Of a stretch of DNA of 21,409 nt, positions 1-7,401 are shown in pieces. The stretch is taken from positions 1-21,409 of the forward strand of contig DMYZ01000224.1 of NCBI GenBank assembly GCA_003483565.1. Reading direction: 5' to 3'. A model generated the notes under the pieces. The model searched no databases and had not been told where the DNA came from. It saw nothing but the letters and a program-made list of their open reading frames with translations. Each line of letters begins with the position of its first letter. The first letter of the stretch is position 1. Source of the DNA: Prevotella sp. (lineage in GTDB: Bacteria; Bacteroidota; Bacteroidia; Bacteroidales; Bacteroidaceae). Position numbers and translations under genes: made by a program.

Positions 1-601
1 CATTATGCTGACGACTCATATACTCCTGAATATCCGCAGTCAAATCATCACCGGCTGTACGAATAGAATTATTGGAAACTATTCCTCCTAAAGAAATAAC
101 AGCAATCTCTGTACTGCCACCACCAATATCAACAATCATATTGCCTTCCGGTGCTTCAACATCTATGCCTATACCAATAGCGGCTGCCATAGGTTCAAAA
201 ATCAAATATACATCACGGCCATCAGCATGTTCCGCAGAATCACGGACTGCACGAAGTTCAACCTCTGTACTTCCAGAAGGAACACCAATGACCATACGCA
301 GGGACGGAGAAAACAGGCGGCTACCGGTATGAACCATTTTTATCAGCCCACGCATCATCTGCTCACAGGCCGTAAAATCAGCAATCACACCATCACGAAG
401 AGGGCGAATAGTACGAATATTATCGTGAGTCTTCTCGTACATCATTTTAGCCTTGGCTCCTACAGCAATCATTTTGTCTGTACGGCGGTCAAGAGCAACT
501 ACAGATGGTTCATCCACCACAATCTTATCATCACTGACAATAATTGTATTGGCTGTTCCCAAATCCATTGCTATTTCTTGAACAAATGAAAAAAATCCCA
601 T
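1..601 (-). CDS. mreB: Rod shape-determining protein MreB, partial (C-terminus beyond window)
   Basis: Actin-like ATPase that polymerises under the inner membrane and guides the elongasome for lateral peptidoglycan synthesis. The visible ~200 residues begin MGFFSFVQEIAMDLGTANT, with the phosphate-1 loop DLGTANT at residues 13-19 and the phosphate-2 loop DIGGGSTEIA further on. The FEPMAAAIG stretch just before it is also typical of the family. A full MreB has about 340 residues, so the C-terminal ~40% lies left of the window. It starts 26 bases after the purH stop with no promoter-like box between, so it is probably co-transcribed with purH. In Bacteroidota mreC, mreD, a PBP2 gene and rodA usually follow, but none can be seen here. 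The ATG at 601 gives the N-terminus usual in this phylum. No irregularity seen in the part present. Confidence 0.96.
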   Translation of the reverse strand, partial: MGFFSFVQEIAMDLGTANTIIVSDDKIVVDEPSVVALDRRTDKMIAVGAKAKMMYEKTHDNIRTIRPLRDGVIADFTACEQMMRGLIKMVHTGSRLFSPSLRMVIGVPSGSTEVELRAVRDSAEHADGRDVYLIFEPMAAAIGIGIDVEAPEGNMIVDIGGGSTEIAVISLGGIVSNNSIRTAGDDLTADIQEYMSRQHN

Positions 602-627
602 TTCTTTTTTTCTATTTTAAAATTTAC

Positions 628-1221
628 TTATTTAGCTAACCATGCATGAATGGCGGTATCATAAAGACTGCTTACGCCAAAAGCGCGCTCTGCAAACATC
701 TTACGATCTTCAATATCGGTATAAGCCCCATTCTTGTTAAGGATATCAAGGAAAACGCTATATTCCGACTTACTTGGTATGATAACGACATCTTTAAAGT
801 TTTTGGCTCCTGCACGAATCAAAGAAATTCCACCAATATCTATTTTCTCAATAATATCTTGTTCCGAAGCGCCACTGGCTACGGTCTGCTCAAATGGATA
901 AAGATCAACAATAACAAGGTCTATAGAAGGAATATCATACTCTTTCATCTGTTCCCTATCACCTTCATTATCACGACGGGCAAGTATTCCTCCGAATATC
1001 TTTGGATGAAGAGTCTTGACACGACCGCCAAGTATTGAAGGATAAGTAGTCACCTCTTCTACTTTCTGGCAATCATAACCAAGAGATTCTATAAACTTCT
1101 GGGTGCCACCGGTACTCAAGAATTTCACACCTTCCTGGTGGAGTTTGGCAAGCAAATCTTCCAAACCGTCCTTGTGAAAGACTGAGATCAACGCAGTCTT
1201 TATTTGTTTCTTTCCAGCCAT
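628..1221 (-). CDS. purH: IMP cyclohydrolase domain of PurH, stand-alone (197 aa; formyltransferase half absent)
   Basis: Closes FAICAR to IMP, the last step of de novo purine synthesis, in the cytosol. The protein aligns by eye with the N-terminal IMP cyclohydrolase (MGS-fold) half of bifunctional PurH: STGGT near residues 37-41, GGRVKTLHP near 65-73 with the Arg/Lys pair of the active site, DLVIVDLYPF, and IDIGGISLIRAGAKN. It stops after AFGVSSLYDTAIHAWLAK, at the usual boundary between the two domains. Bifunctional PurH has about 510 residues, and the AICAR formyltransferase half is missing. Only 26 bases separate the stop from mreB, so no remnant of that half is present. The conserved residues of the cyclohydrolase half look intact, so a functional single-domain enzyme is more likely than a pseudogene. 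AICAR formyltransferase would then be encoded elsewhere. A TAACTTTG box lies 29-36 bases upstream of the start. Confidence 0.88.
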   Translation of the reverse strand: MAGKKQIKTALISVFHKDGLEDLLAKLHQEGVKFLSTGGTQKFIESLGYDCQKVEEVTTYPSILGGRVKTLHPKIFGGILARRDNEGDREQMKEYDIPSIDLVIVDLYPFEQTVASGASEQDIIEKIDIGGISLIRAGAKNFKDVVIIPSKSEYSVFLDILNKNGAYTDIEDRKMFAERAFGVSSLYDTAIHAWLAK

Positions 1222-1462
1222 ATATTATGTACATTATATATTGAGACTGCAAAGTTACGAAAATCTTATGAATAGCCACTAAAAAAAAAGAAAAATTGCA
1301 TTAAATTATCCTCATCAAAAAAGAAATCGAGAATAAAGAGTCCTCAACTACAAACTTTCACTTTAACGCATAAGGTAATATCAGTGATTATCAAGCATAC
1401 AACATCGATGATACAACTTGCTTAATAATAAAGTATTGACATCTGAAAGCAGTAAATAAAAT
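1222..1462. other. Intergenic region between gtrA-like gene and purH
   Basis: 241 bases with no convincing open frame on either strand. It holds the purH -7 box at its left end, an A-run at 1281-1289, and a small repeat at 1393-1423: ATACAAC occurs at 1397-1403 and 1411-1417 around ATCGATG, flanked by a 5-base inverted repeat AAGCA/TGCTT. I see no strong stem followed by a T-run on the minus strand, so read-through from the upstream envelope operon into purH-mreB cannot be excluded. Confidence 0.6.
1250..1257 (-). promoter_or_regulatory. Predicted Bacteroidota -7 promoter box for purH-mreB
   Basis: On the minus strand the sequence reads TAACTTTGCA, which fits the TAnnTTTG -7 consensus of the Bacteroidota primary sigma factor. 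The -33 region about 20 bases upstream is only T-rich (TTTAG). Transcription would start near 1244, giving a leader of about 20 bases, which leaves no room for a purine riboswitch. Confidence 0.6.
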
Positions 1463-1879
1463 CTATTTTTCACCTCTCCCTGTCAAAAAGAATCTCACTA
1501 AAATAAAGTTGGTTGGAATACAAATACAGAACATCGGAATAGGGGCAAGTTTATGCGGAATACCAAGCCATACAAAAAAAGTCAAGGTCCCCATCTGCAT
1601 GAGATAATTAATAACATGGCTTAGTGCAAAACCTATTCCTCGTTTGGCATTTGCCTTAACTTTAAAAGTAAAATGAGTACTGCCATAGAAATTAAAAAGA
1701 AAACTGACGACATATCCTATAGTGTTCGCTATGCCAACATTCATCCAATTCAACATCAGCAGATAGGTACCATACTGTATCAGTGTGGCAATACCTCCGA
1801 CAAAAACGAAGCGGACAATCTGGCCCAACTTTTCTTTTTTGCGATTATCTAAATGGTTTATAATGTCCTTGATCTGCAT
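1463..1879 (-). CDS. GtrA-like four-helix membrane protein
   Basis: Small polytopic inner-membrane protein of the GtrA family (138 aa from the ATG at 1879). GtrA-like proteins are linked to translocation of polyprenyl-phosphate-linked sugars, or to anchoring enzymes that use them. Four hydrophobic segments are visible, beginning with QIVRFVFVGGIATLIQYGTY, typical of the family, then a helix ending in SFLFNFYGSTHFTF, which is the conserved NF..S..FTF motif. A GTG codon at 1903 would add eight residues, but it lies deeper inside the preceding gene, so I prefer the ATG. The start overlaps the HAD gene by 35 bases, implying translational coupling. The position after a phosphoribosyltransferase and a phosphatase suggests that the substrate is a lipid-linked pentose; this is inferred. 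Mycobacterial Rv3789 is a GtrA protein tied to the analogous decaprenyl-phospho-arabinose pathway. Confidence 0.85.
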   Translation of the reverse strand: MQIKDIINHLDNRKKEKLGQIVRFVFVGGIATLIQYGTYLLMLNWMNVGIANTIGYVVSFLFNFYGSTHFTFKVKANAKRGIGFALSHVINYLMQMGTLTFFVWLGIPHKLAPIPMFCICIPTNFILVRFFLTGRGEK

Positions 1880-2468
1880 ATTCCAACATTTCTTTATCAC
1901 CACGACTATCGCCGAAAGCTTCTATATCATAGTTACAACGAGGACAACTCAGCAAAGCCTCTACTCTCCGCACTTTCTCTGTTCCATAACAATTCAGAGT
2001 CTGGAATCGTCCTGTAAGTTTTCCTTTTTCAATTTCCAGCTCCGTGCCGACTATTTTTATAGAAGATGCATTCGAATTATCATATCCATCAGGATAAAAA
2101 AAAGGCATAACCCAATTATTAACGCTTGCGCTGACAATAAACACTTGAGCACCCGAAGCAACAACACCAGATATATAATCTCTGGCTGATGAACGGAAAA
2201 GCCCAGCTCGAGTATGAGCAAAGCCACGGCAAATCTCATTGAAATTTTCTAAAGTTTCTCCCTTATAATAAAAAGAAAAAAGCTTCTGCTTTGCTTTTCC
2301 ATTATTATAAAGATGTAATTTCATTAGAATTAACAAAGGGCTAAACAGCAAAAAAGACAAAATGAGAAGAAAGGTACCTTTGCTATACTTGATAAATTCG
2401 AGGAACGTATCTCTAGTAGTGAGCGTACCGTCAAAATCAAAAAGATATATTTTTTCCTTTGCCGACAT
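1845..2468 (-). CDS. HAD-IB family phosphatase, probably acting on a polyprenyl-phospho-phosphopentose
   Basis: Haloacid-dehalogenase superfamily hydrolase of 207 aa. All four HAD motifs are visible: DFDGTLT at residues 11-17 (Asp11 nucleophile, Asp13 acid/base), VSAS (motif II), the Lys in EKVRR (motif III) and GDSRGDKEM (motif IV). A strongly hydrophobic segment around residues 31-50 follows motif I, suggesting contact with the membrane. The gene starts 3 bases after the UbiA-type gene and overlaps the GtrA-like gene, so the three are almost certainly made together. In mycobacteria the product of the UbiA enzyme, decaprenyl-phosphoryl-5-phosphoribose, must lose its 5-phosphate. A phosphatase in this position fits that job, although the mycobacterial candidate Rv3807c belongs to the unrelated PAP2 family. 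Family assignment is firm; the substrate is inferred from neighbours. Confidence 0.87.
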   Translation of the reverse strand: MSAKEKIYLFDFDGTLTTRDTFLEFIKYSKGTFLLILSFLLFSPLLILMKLHLYNNGKAKQKLFSFYYKGETLENFNEICRGFAHTRAGLFRSSARDYISGVVASGAQVFIVSASVNNWVMPFFYPDGYDNSNASSIKIVGTELEIEKGKLTGRFQTLNCYGTEKVRRVEALLSCPRCNYDIEAFGDSRGDKEMLEYADQGHYKPFR

Positions 2469-2471
2469 AAA

Positions 2472-3428
2472 TCAGAATATATAAATTATCAATAAAAAGG
2501 ACAAAAACCAGGCTATGATTATCAACTGAGTAAAACGGTCTCGAAGAATAATCTTCGTCGGATCACCACTCACTTTATCAACTACGGTCAATTGAATATA
2601 ACGCAATAATCCTACCAATACAAAAAAACTAGTGAGATAAAGATAATCAGAATGAAAATTATTAATCACTTCCGGACTTACCGTATACATAATATAGCAA
2701 ACCAAAGTTACCGAAGCTGTAATGGTTATGGCTTGATTGATGAATGTAAGATTATAGCGAATCGTATTCTTTCGTGGAGCCTCACCAGTAGTTTCCATCC
2801 GGACAACATCGTCACGACGCTTTGCAAAACTCATAAAAAGGGTAATCAAAAATGTCATGAGAACAATCCATTTACTCAAAACCGTATCTGTAGCAAAACC
2901 ACCTGCCAGCAAACGGAGCACAAATCCAAGAGCCACTACACATACATCAATAATGGCATACTGCTTAAGTTTGACACAATAAAAAAGATTAAGCAACCAG
3001 TAAAAAACAATAACTCCGCCCAAACGAAACATCCTGCCTGTTACATCTCCATCAGATACTATAAGAACGGGTAACAAGCCAATACACACCAGAGACAAAA
3101 CAAACATGAGTATCATTAAACGATAAGCTTGAGATACTGAGACCTTGCCTGAAGCTACAGGGCGATGGCACTTAATAGGATGGCGGCGGTCATCCTCTAC
3201 ATCATGAATATCATTAAAACAATAAATGGAAGATGCCGCGAAACTATATGCAAAGAACGTGATAAGGCCAGCCAGAATAGCATCATATTGAAAGAAAATA
3301 CCACCAAAGAAAGCAGGACCAAAAACGAAAAAGTTCTTCATCCATTGTTTGGGACGAATCAACTTAATAAGAGCCTTTGTAAAACTCATATCTAAGATAT
3401 CTGACTGTGATTTTCCTATATCTCGCAT
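2472..3428 (-). CDS. UbiA-type polyprenyl-phosphate phosphoribosyltransferase (DPPR synthase-like)
   Basis: Integral membrane UbiA-superfamily prenyltransferase, 318 aa with about eight or nine hydrophobic segments. It carries the signatures of the decaprenyl-phosphate 5-phosphoribosyltransferase branch (mycobacterial Rv3806c): RPKQWMKNFFVFGPAFF near residues 25-41, FNDIHDVEDDRRHPIKCHRP (the NDxxD and DxxRHPxKxxRP metal/PRPP region), YCVKLKQYAIIDV, and near the C-terminus GDPTKIILRDRFTQLI. The predicted reaction moves 5-phosphoribose from PRPP to a polyprenyl phosphate. Typical quinone-pathway UbiA/MenA enzymes lack the RPKQW...HPIKCHRP combination. The start overlaps the preceding acyltransferase by 13 bases. 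A second Met at residue 14 is a possible start. The HAD phosphatase follows after 3 bases. No DprE1/DprE2-like epimerase pair is in the window, so ribose may not be converted to arabinose here. Confidence 0.88.
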   Translation of the reverse strand: MRDIGKSQSDILDMSFTKALIKLIRPKQWMKNFFVFGPAFFGGIFFQYDAILAGLITFFAYSFAASSIYCFNDIHDVEDDRRHPIKCHRPVASGKVSVSQAYRLMILMFVLSLVCIGLLPVLIVSDGDVTGRMFRLGGVIVFYWLLNLFYCVKLKQYAIIDVCVVALGFVLRLLAGGFATDTVLSKWIVLMTFLITLFMSFAKRRDDVVRMETTGEAPRKNTIRYNLTFINQAITITASVTLVCYIMYTVSPEVINNFHSDYLYLTSFFVLVGLLRYIQLTVVDKVSGDPTKIILRDRFTQLIIIAWFLSFLLIIYIF

Positions 3429-4423
3429 AAACTTTGTATTTTAGAAGTAATCCACATCAAAATTTTAGCAAGGGCCCAGGCCATAGGCAAAGTTATTATT
3501 ATACAAACCAAAGCTGTTGGCCAATAGCCCCATGTCCCAGGCAGATATAACAAGACAAAATGAAGATGAATCAAATAACATTCTAGACTGAGAGCACCTA
3601 CAAAAGCAAAACTATTATTAACCCATGACGGTAAGCAACGGAACATCCGGTTGAGCAAAAGAATAGAAGTAATGGTCAACGGTATATAGAGCATTCGTTC
3701 TATATACAGAGGAAACTGTCCGTGAAGATTTTGTTCCAGAAAAATACTCGATGCCAAAGTCATCACAAACATCAACAAAATCATCCATATTGAAGTACCA
3801 TCCATTGTCCTTTTTTGTCTTACCATTTCACCCATATTGATGCCAATGAAAAATATAGGTACACGACTCCAGAATATTTCCAAATGGCCCAATGCAAAAT
3901 GGATTGGTGTGACATATTGTACAAGAATACACCACATAATCATAATAATCGGAAGCCAACGATATACGGGGTGCGCCTTAATAAGTTGCATATAAAAAGG
4001 GGCAAAAATATAAAGAATCATAATAGCTGGAATATACCAGAACGAGAGTTCACCACGCAACCAGAAATCCCAGTTTATAGTAATTTCGCCTATCAGGTCG
4101 ATCCAGTTCCCCAGACTAGCACCATGAAAACGAGGAATATAATACAAACAGGCTATAATAAACCAAGCTGGATAAATACGCAGGAAACGACGAATATAAA
4201 AATGCTTATAAGACGGTACCTTCATCCAAGAGAACCATAGTCCAATTCCACTGAGAAACAAAAACATATCCACGCCAACATTTCCCATACGTCGAAGACC
4301 ATAGAAGGCATCCCATCGAGGAAGGCTCACATGAAAGAGAATAATGAAAAGCATAGCTACTCCCATTAACTCTGCACGATATTTGCTTATATTAGCTAAT
4401 TCTATATCTTTTATCTTCATCAT
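3416..4423 (-). CDS. Acyltransferase-3 family membrane protein (first of two, promoter-distal)
   Basis: 335-residue membrane protein of the acyltransferase-3 (AT3) family, which moves acyl groups such as acetyl onto extracytoplasmic glycans or lipids. The N-terminus shows the YRAELMGVAMLFIILFHV segment with the conserved Arg16 and the His31 expected at the active site, followed by NVGVDMFLFLSGIG, typical of the family. About ten hydrophobic helices follow, and there is no soluble SGNH domain. It ends in a 13-base overlap with the UbiA-type gene and starts 2 bases after the other AT3 gene. The two AT3 proteins are clearly different in sequence, so they are not a recent tandem duplication and may have different acceptors. 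The acceptor and acyl group cannot be read from sequence. The ATG at 4423 is followed by a second ATG, and either could be used. Confidence 0.85.
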   Translation of the reverse strand: MMKIKDIELANISKYRAELMGVAMLFIILFHVSLPRWDAFYGLRRMGNVGVDMFLFLSGIGLWFSWMKVPSYKHFYIRRFLRIYPAWFIIACLYYIPRFHGASLGNWIDLIGEITINWDFWLRGELSFWYIPAIMILYIFAPFYMQLIKAHPVYRWLPIIMIMWCILVQYVTPIHFALGHLEIFWSRVPIFFIGINMGEMVRQKRTMDGTSIWMILLMFVMTLASSIFLEQNLHGQFPLYIERMLYIPLTITSILLLNRMFRCLPSWVNNSFAFVGALSLECYLIHLHFVLLYLPGTWGYWPTALVCIIITLPMAWALAKILMWITSKIQSLCEI

Positions 4424-4425
4424 AG

Positions 4426-5508
4426 TTACTTCATTTTAATACGTGGTAATTTCTGGAAAAATTTATGGAACACCCATGCGAGACAAACACTTACAATGAC
4501 ATATATTAACAAACCAGTATAAATATCACCCTTACAACTGATAGGAATAAATATTTTACGAGTAATCGGATGACAAATGAAAAGTGCTGCGCTCACATTT
4601 CCCATCCATACTAATCCGTTAAACAGACGGTTACAAAAAGAAGAATGGTCTGCCAAAGCTGTAACAGATTTAATAAAGCCTACACAAAAAGTGCAGACAA
4701 AAGCCGGAACAAAGAACCAAGCCTGATAGTTGTAACTTCCTGCTACTATAAGCAATGCCGATATTACAGCCATAATGCTATTTTGCTGAGTAGTCAAAGT
4801 CTTGCCATAACGAGCATACAGTAGTCCTAACCCAAATGGCAACATTCCACCTATCGAACTGTAACGAATATAATTTAAAGGTTCGCCTTCTGGATTACAA
4901 AAAATTTGAGCTAACCAACAAACCAACATGGCACCAACAATCCACTTCCAGCTCCGACGATACAACAGCAAACGATAGATAATATATAATTGAAGCATCA
5001 GACCGAAAAACCAATAAGGTCCAGGCCAAATATGCAAATCAGGATGAGGTATAAAATTATTAAACAATCCTAATTGGGCGATCACGTCCAGAAAATCATA
5101 GTGAAAAGACCCAGGGGTTATTTGATCTATCACTAAAAATATCACAAAACCGACGATCATCATCTTGAAAAGCTTTAGAAAATGATAACGAACAAAGCCA
5201 TACACAGAAACATGATGCTTACCTATATAATCCTGATTTTCATACTTTCTGACTAGCCCGTATGCACTTAAAAACAAGAAGACAGGCACCCCATAATGAC
5301 CAAAAAAAGAAATCAAATGAACAAAAAAATTAAGATTAGGACTAATCATAACCTGCGTTAACCAGTCTACATTATGCTGGAAATACTGATATTCATTTTC
5401 CTTGACAATAGGGTTAAGCCAATGACAGTAATTATGCAAGAAAATGCCGATAATGGCTAATCCACGCAAAGCATTACACTCATTTCTTGTCAACAATTCC
5501 TTATTCAT
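4426..5508 (-). CDS. Acyltransferase-3 family membrane protein (second of two, promoter-proximal)
   Basis: 360-residue polytopic membrane protein of the AT3 family. It begins with NALRGLAIIGIFLHNYCHW, carrying the Arg15 and His25 that form the usual R-x9/10-H signature, then GHYGVPVFLFLSAYGLVRKY, the second conserved block. About ten hydrophobic segments are visible. The start codon overlaps the stop of the phosphoethanolamine-transferase-like gene as ATGA, which points to translational coupling. It is more divergent from the downstream AT3 gene than a paralogue from recent duplication would be. A role in O-acylating a surface polysaccharide or lipid is inferred from the family and from the neighbouring envelope genes. 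Neither substrate is known. Confidence 0.85.
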   Translation of the reverse strand: MNKELLTRNECNALRGLAIIGIFLHNYCHWLNPIVKENEYQYFQHNVDWLTQVMISPNLNFFVHLISFFGHYGVPVFLFLSAYGLVRKYENQDYIGKHHVSVYGFVRYHFLKLFKMMIVGFVIFLVIDQITPGSFHYDFLDVIAQLGLFNNFIPHPDLHIWPGPYWFFGLMLQLYIIYRLLLYRRSWKWIVGAMLVCWLAQIFCNPEGEPLNYIRYSSIGGMLPFGLGLLYARYGKTLTTQQNSIMAVISALLIVAGSYNYQAWFFVPAFVCTFCVGFIKSVTALADHSSFCNRLFNGLVWMGNVSAALFICHPITRKIFIPISCKGDIYTGLLIYVIVSVCLAWVFHKFFQKLPRIKMK

Positions 5509-7391
5509 CTTTTTTTCTTCTCTTTAAGCGCTGCATCGCGCAGTTTATCATAATCAGCAGAATTCTTCATAATTCTCAACCGATTTTCTTTATACTTAGG
5601 ACTTAACAAATTAAACTCATCATGATAATCCTTGGTATGTATTCCTGCCAGATAAAGAAGCATATGAGGTAAAGCATCTGTCATAAACTTACGATTCTTG
5701 GCCTCTATAACCTCTTTATATATCTCGGGATGAGAGTGAATATACTTTGATGAACAGTAAATCCAAAATGGTATTTCAAATTCATACTTAGCCAGAGGAT
5801 AATCAATTTTAGAAGAATGGTTACGGCAAATAAAGCCCCTATTCTCCTCATAACATTCCTCTCCATGATCTGGCATATAGATAACTATAGCATTCTTGTT
5901 CTTAAAACGATTTACGATTTGATCTACAATAGAATCATTATAATAAACAGCATTATCATATTGACTCAACACTTTACGCTGATGATCATTAAGGTTTGGC
6001 CGCTCCTTCTCATAACTGGATGCCCAAAAATGCTCACGGCCTTGAGGATAACGATCCTTATAGGTGACATGTTGACCAATAAGATGAAAAATGATTAGAT
6101 TGTTATGTTTTTTATCCTCATTATTCTTAGCCAACTGGATTTTCCCACTCGACAAGAAATGATCATAATCATCCAGCAATCCATCGTCATACTGATGGAG
6201 CTGGGTATTGCGAAGATCAAACTGAGCCTTGCTCAAAATTGGATTATTCAAAAAGAATCCACCACTGAAATCGTAGACGGCCTGCTTTGCTCGAGGTAAA
6301 AACTGATTGGTTAAGAAGGATACACGATAACCAGATTTTCGGAAAAGCTCTGGAAACAAAGGATAATCACACCACTCTCCTTTTTGTCCTATCACATGAA
6401 GCGAAAATACATTTTTAAAAACAAAACTTGTCAAATTCCAACAAGTAATCACATCATTAAACTTGACTAATTGTCCTGATTTCTCCAATTTTTCCTGTCT
6501 TGGCGTTGTCTCTTTAAAATATCCATACATATGAGAATGATGCTTGCCATAGCTCTCACCAATAATCAAAACAATCGTGGGCGAAGTGTAACTACAACTA
6601 TCTACATGAATCTTATTCGTAGCTGCAATAAGCTGATCAATCTGCTGAGAAGCCAAAGAGTTAGCATAAAGACTGAAAATTAACCGACTTATAGGAGTAT
6701 ATAATTCTGCATGATCATTCTCTGTCAAGGTGTGTTCTACATCGCCTATAGTTCTGCCACTCATCAATTTATAGGTTGCTACTTTGTTATGTGCTCCAGC
6801 AACAATTCCCCATATCAAAAAAGTCAGACATAATAATCCGGCATAAGGAACAATCTTTCCAGAAATTGCTTTCCACTGACACGACAACAGCAACCATTTA
6901 TCTTGAATCGAAGAATTCATTCGCTTCATAATTTTGGGAAACAAAGCAAGTGAAATTTGAAACAACAATAAGAGAAAAATCCATCCCACATTGCTGAAGA
7001 TAAGCGAAGGTGACACCAGTGAAGATATAAATTCTTCGGCCTCACGACCATTAGTTTCTCCCACCAGCAAAAGCATAGAAGGATTCAACGTAGAATCAAA
7101 ATTCACATAACAATAAACATCAGCTAACGCTGTAGCATATAAAATAATGTATAATAGTTGGCGGATCCAAAAACGAACCCGTCTTGGCATCAAAGCCAAA
7201 ATGACACAGATTACATATACATCAACAAAAAGCTCCGTATAAAGATTCTTATACAATTCATCACCAGATGACGTAGTTACCCATGCACATAAGACACCAA
7301 GGATATACATGAATGCAAAAAACATGCCATTCAATTGCACAGGAATAAAAAACTTCTGTAAGAACTTCCGGAAAACACTCATTATTTTCAT
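5505..7391 (-). CDS. Membrane phosphoethanolamine transferase-like enzyme (EptA/CptA type, sulfatase fold)
   Basis: 628 residues: five N-terminal membrane helices (about residues 23-39, 54-68, 75-97, 131-151 and 182-200), then a periplasmic alkaline-phosphatase/sulfatase-fold domain. The segment GETNGREAEEFISS near 111-124 resembles the ETNxxEAxEF stretch of EptA/CptA enzymes. Candidate metal and catalytic residues are Glu279 in IIGES, Thr321 in NLTSF as the nucleophile that carries phosphoethanolamine, His441 in GQHVTY, and Asp508-His509 in PDHGEE. Such enzymes transfer phosphoethanolamine from phosphatidylethanolamine to lipid A, LPS core or glycans, often lowering sensitivity to cationic peptides. 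The acceptor cannot be told here. The gene lies 10 bases after nadD and is ATGA-coupled to the first acyltransferase. The Lys-rich C-terminus (KEKKKR) has no clear role. An LTA-synthase-like or other phosphoglycerol transferase is the main alternative. Confidence 0.85.
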   Translation of the reverse strand: MKIMSVFRKFLQKFFIPVQLNGMFFAFMYILGVLCAWVTTSSGDELYKNLYTELFVDVYVICVILALMPRRVRFWIRQLLYIILYATALADVYCYVNFDSTLNPSMLLLVGETNGREAEEFISSLVSPSLIFSNVGWIFLLLLFQISLALFPKIMKRMNSSIQDKWLLLSCQWKAISGKIVPYAGLLCLTFLIWGIVAGAHNKVATYKLMSGRTIGDVEHTLTENDHAELYTPISRLIFSLYANSLASQQIDQLIAATNKIHVDSCSYTSPTIVLIIGESYGKHHSHMYGYFKETTPRQEKLEKSGQLVKFNDVITCWNLTSFVFKNVFSLHVIGQKGEWCDYPLFPELFRKSGYRVSFLTNQFLPRAKQAVYDFSGGFFLNNPILSKAQFDLRNTQLHQYDDGLLDDYDHFLSSGKIQLAKNNEDKKHNNLIIFHLIGQHVTYKDRYPQGREHFWASSYEKERPNLNDHQRKVLSQYDNAVYYNDSIVDQIVNRFKNKNAIVIYMPDHGEECYEENRGFICRNHSSKIDYPLAKYEFEIPFWIYCSSKYIHSHPEIYKEVIEAKNRKFMTDALPHMLLYLAGIHTKDYHDEFNLLSPKYKENRLRIMKNSADYDKLRDAALKEKKKR

Positions 7392-7401
7392 GAACTAAAC
7401 C

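Noticed and set aside
72..589. Open frames on the plus strand opposite mreB
   Set aside because: They are antisense to a clearly conserved MreB sequence and show no recognisable protein features. The same holds for the other long frames opposite or out of frame with the identified genes, such as 2652-3074, 3815-4240 and 9734-10123.
602..627. Remnant of the PurH formyltransferase half after a premature stop
   Set aside because: Only 26 A/T-rich bases lie between the purH stop and the mreB start, so no coding remnant is present.
1222..1249. Purine riboswitch or other structured leader before purH
   Set aside because: The predicted transcript leader is only about 20 bases, too short for an aptamer.
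1880..1903. GTG start giving an eight-residue longer GtrA-like protein
   Set aside because: It lies deeper in the HAD gene and adds no conserved sequence; the ATG at 1879 is the simpler start.
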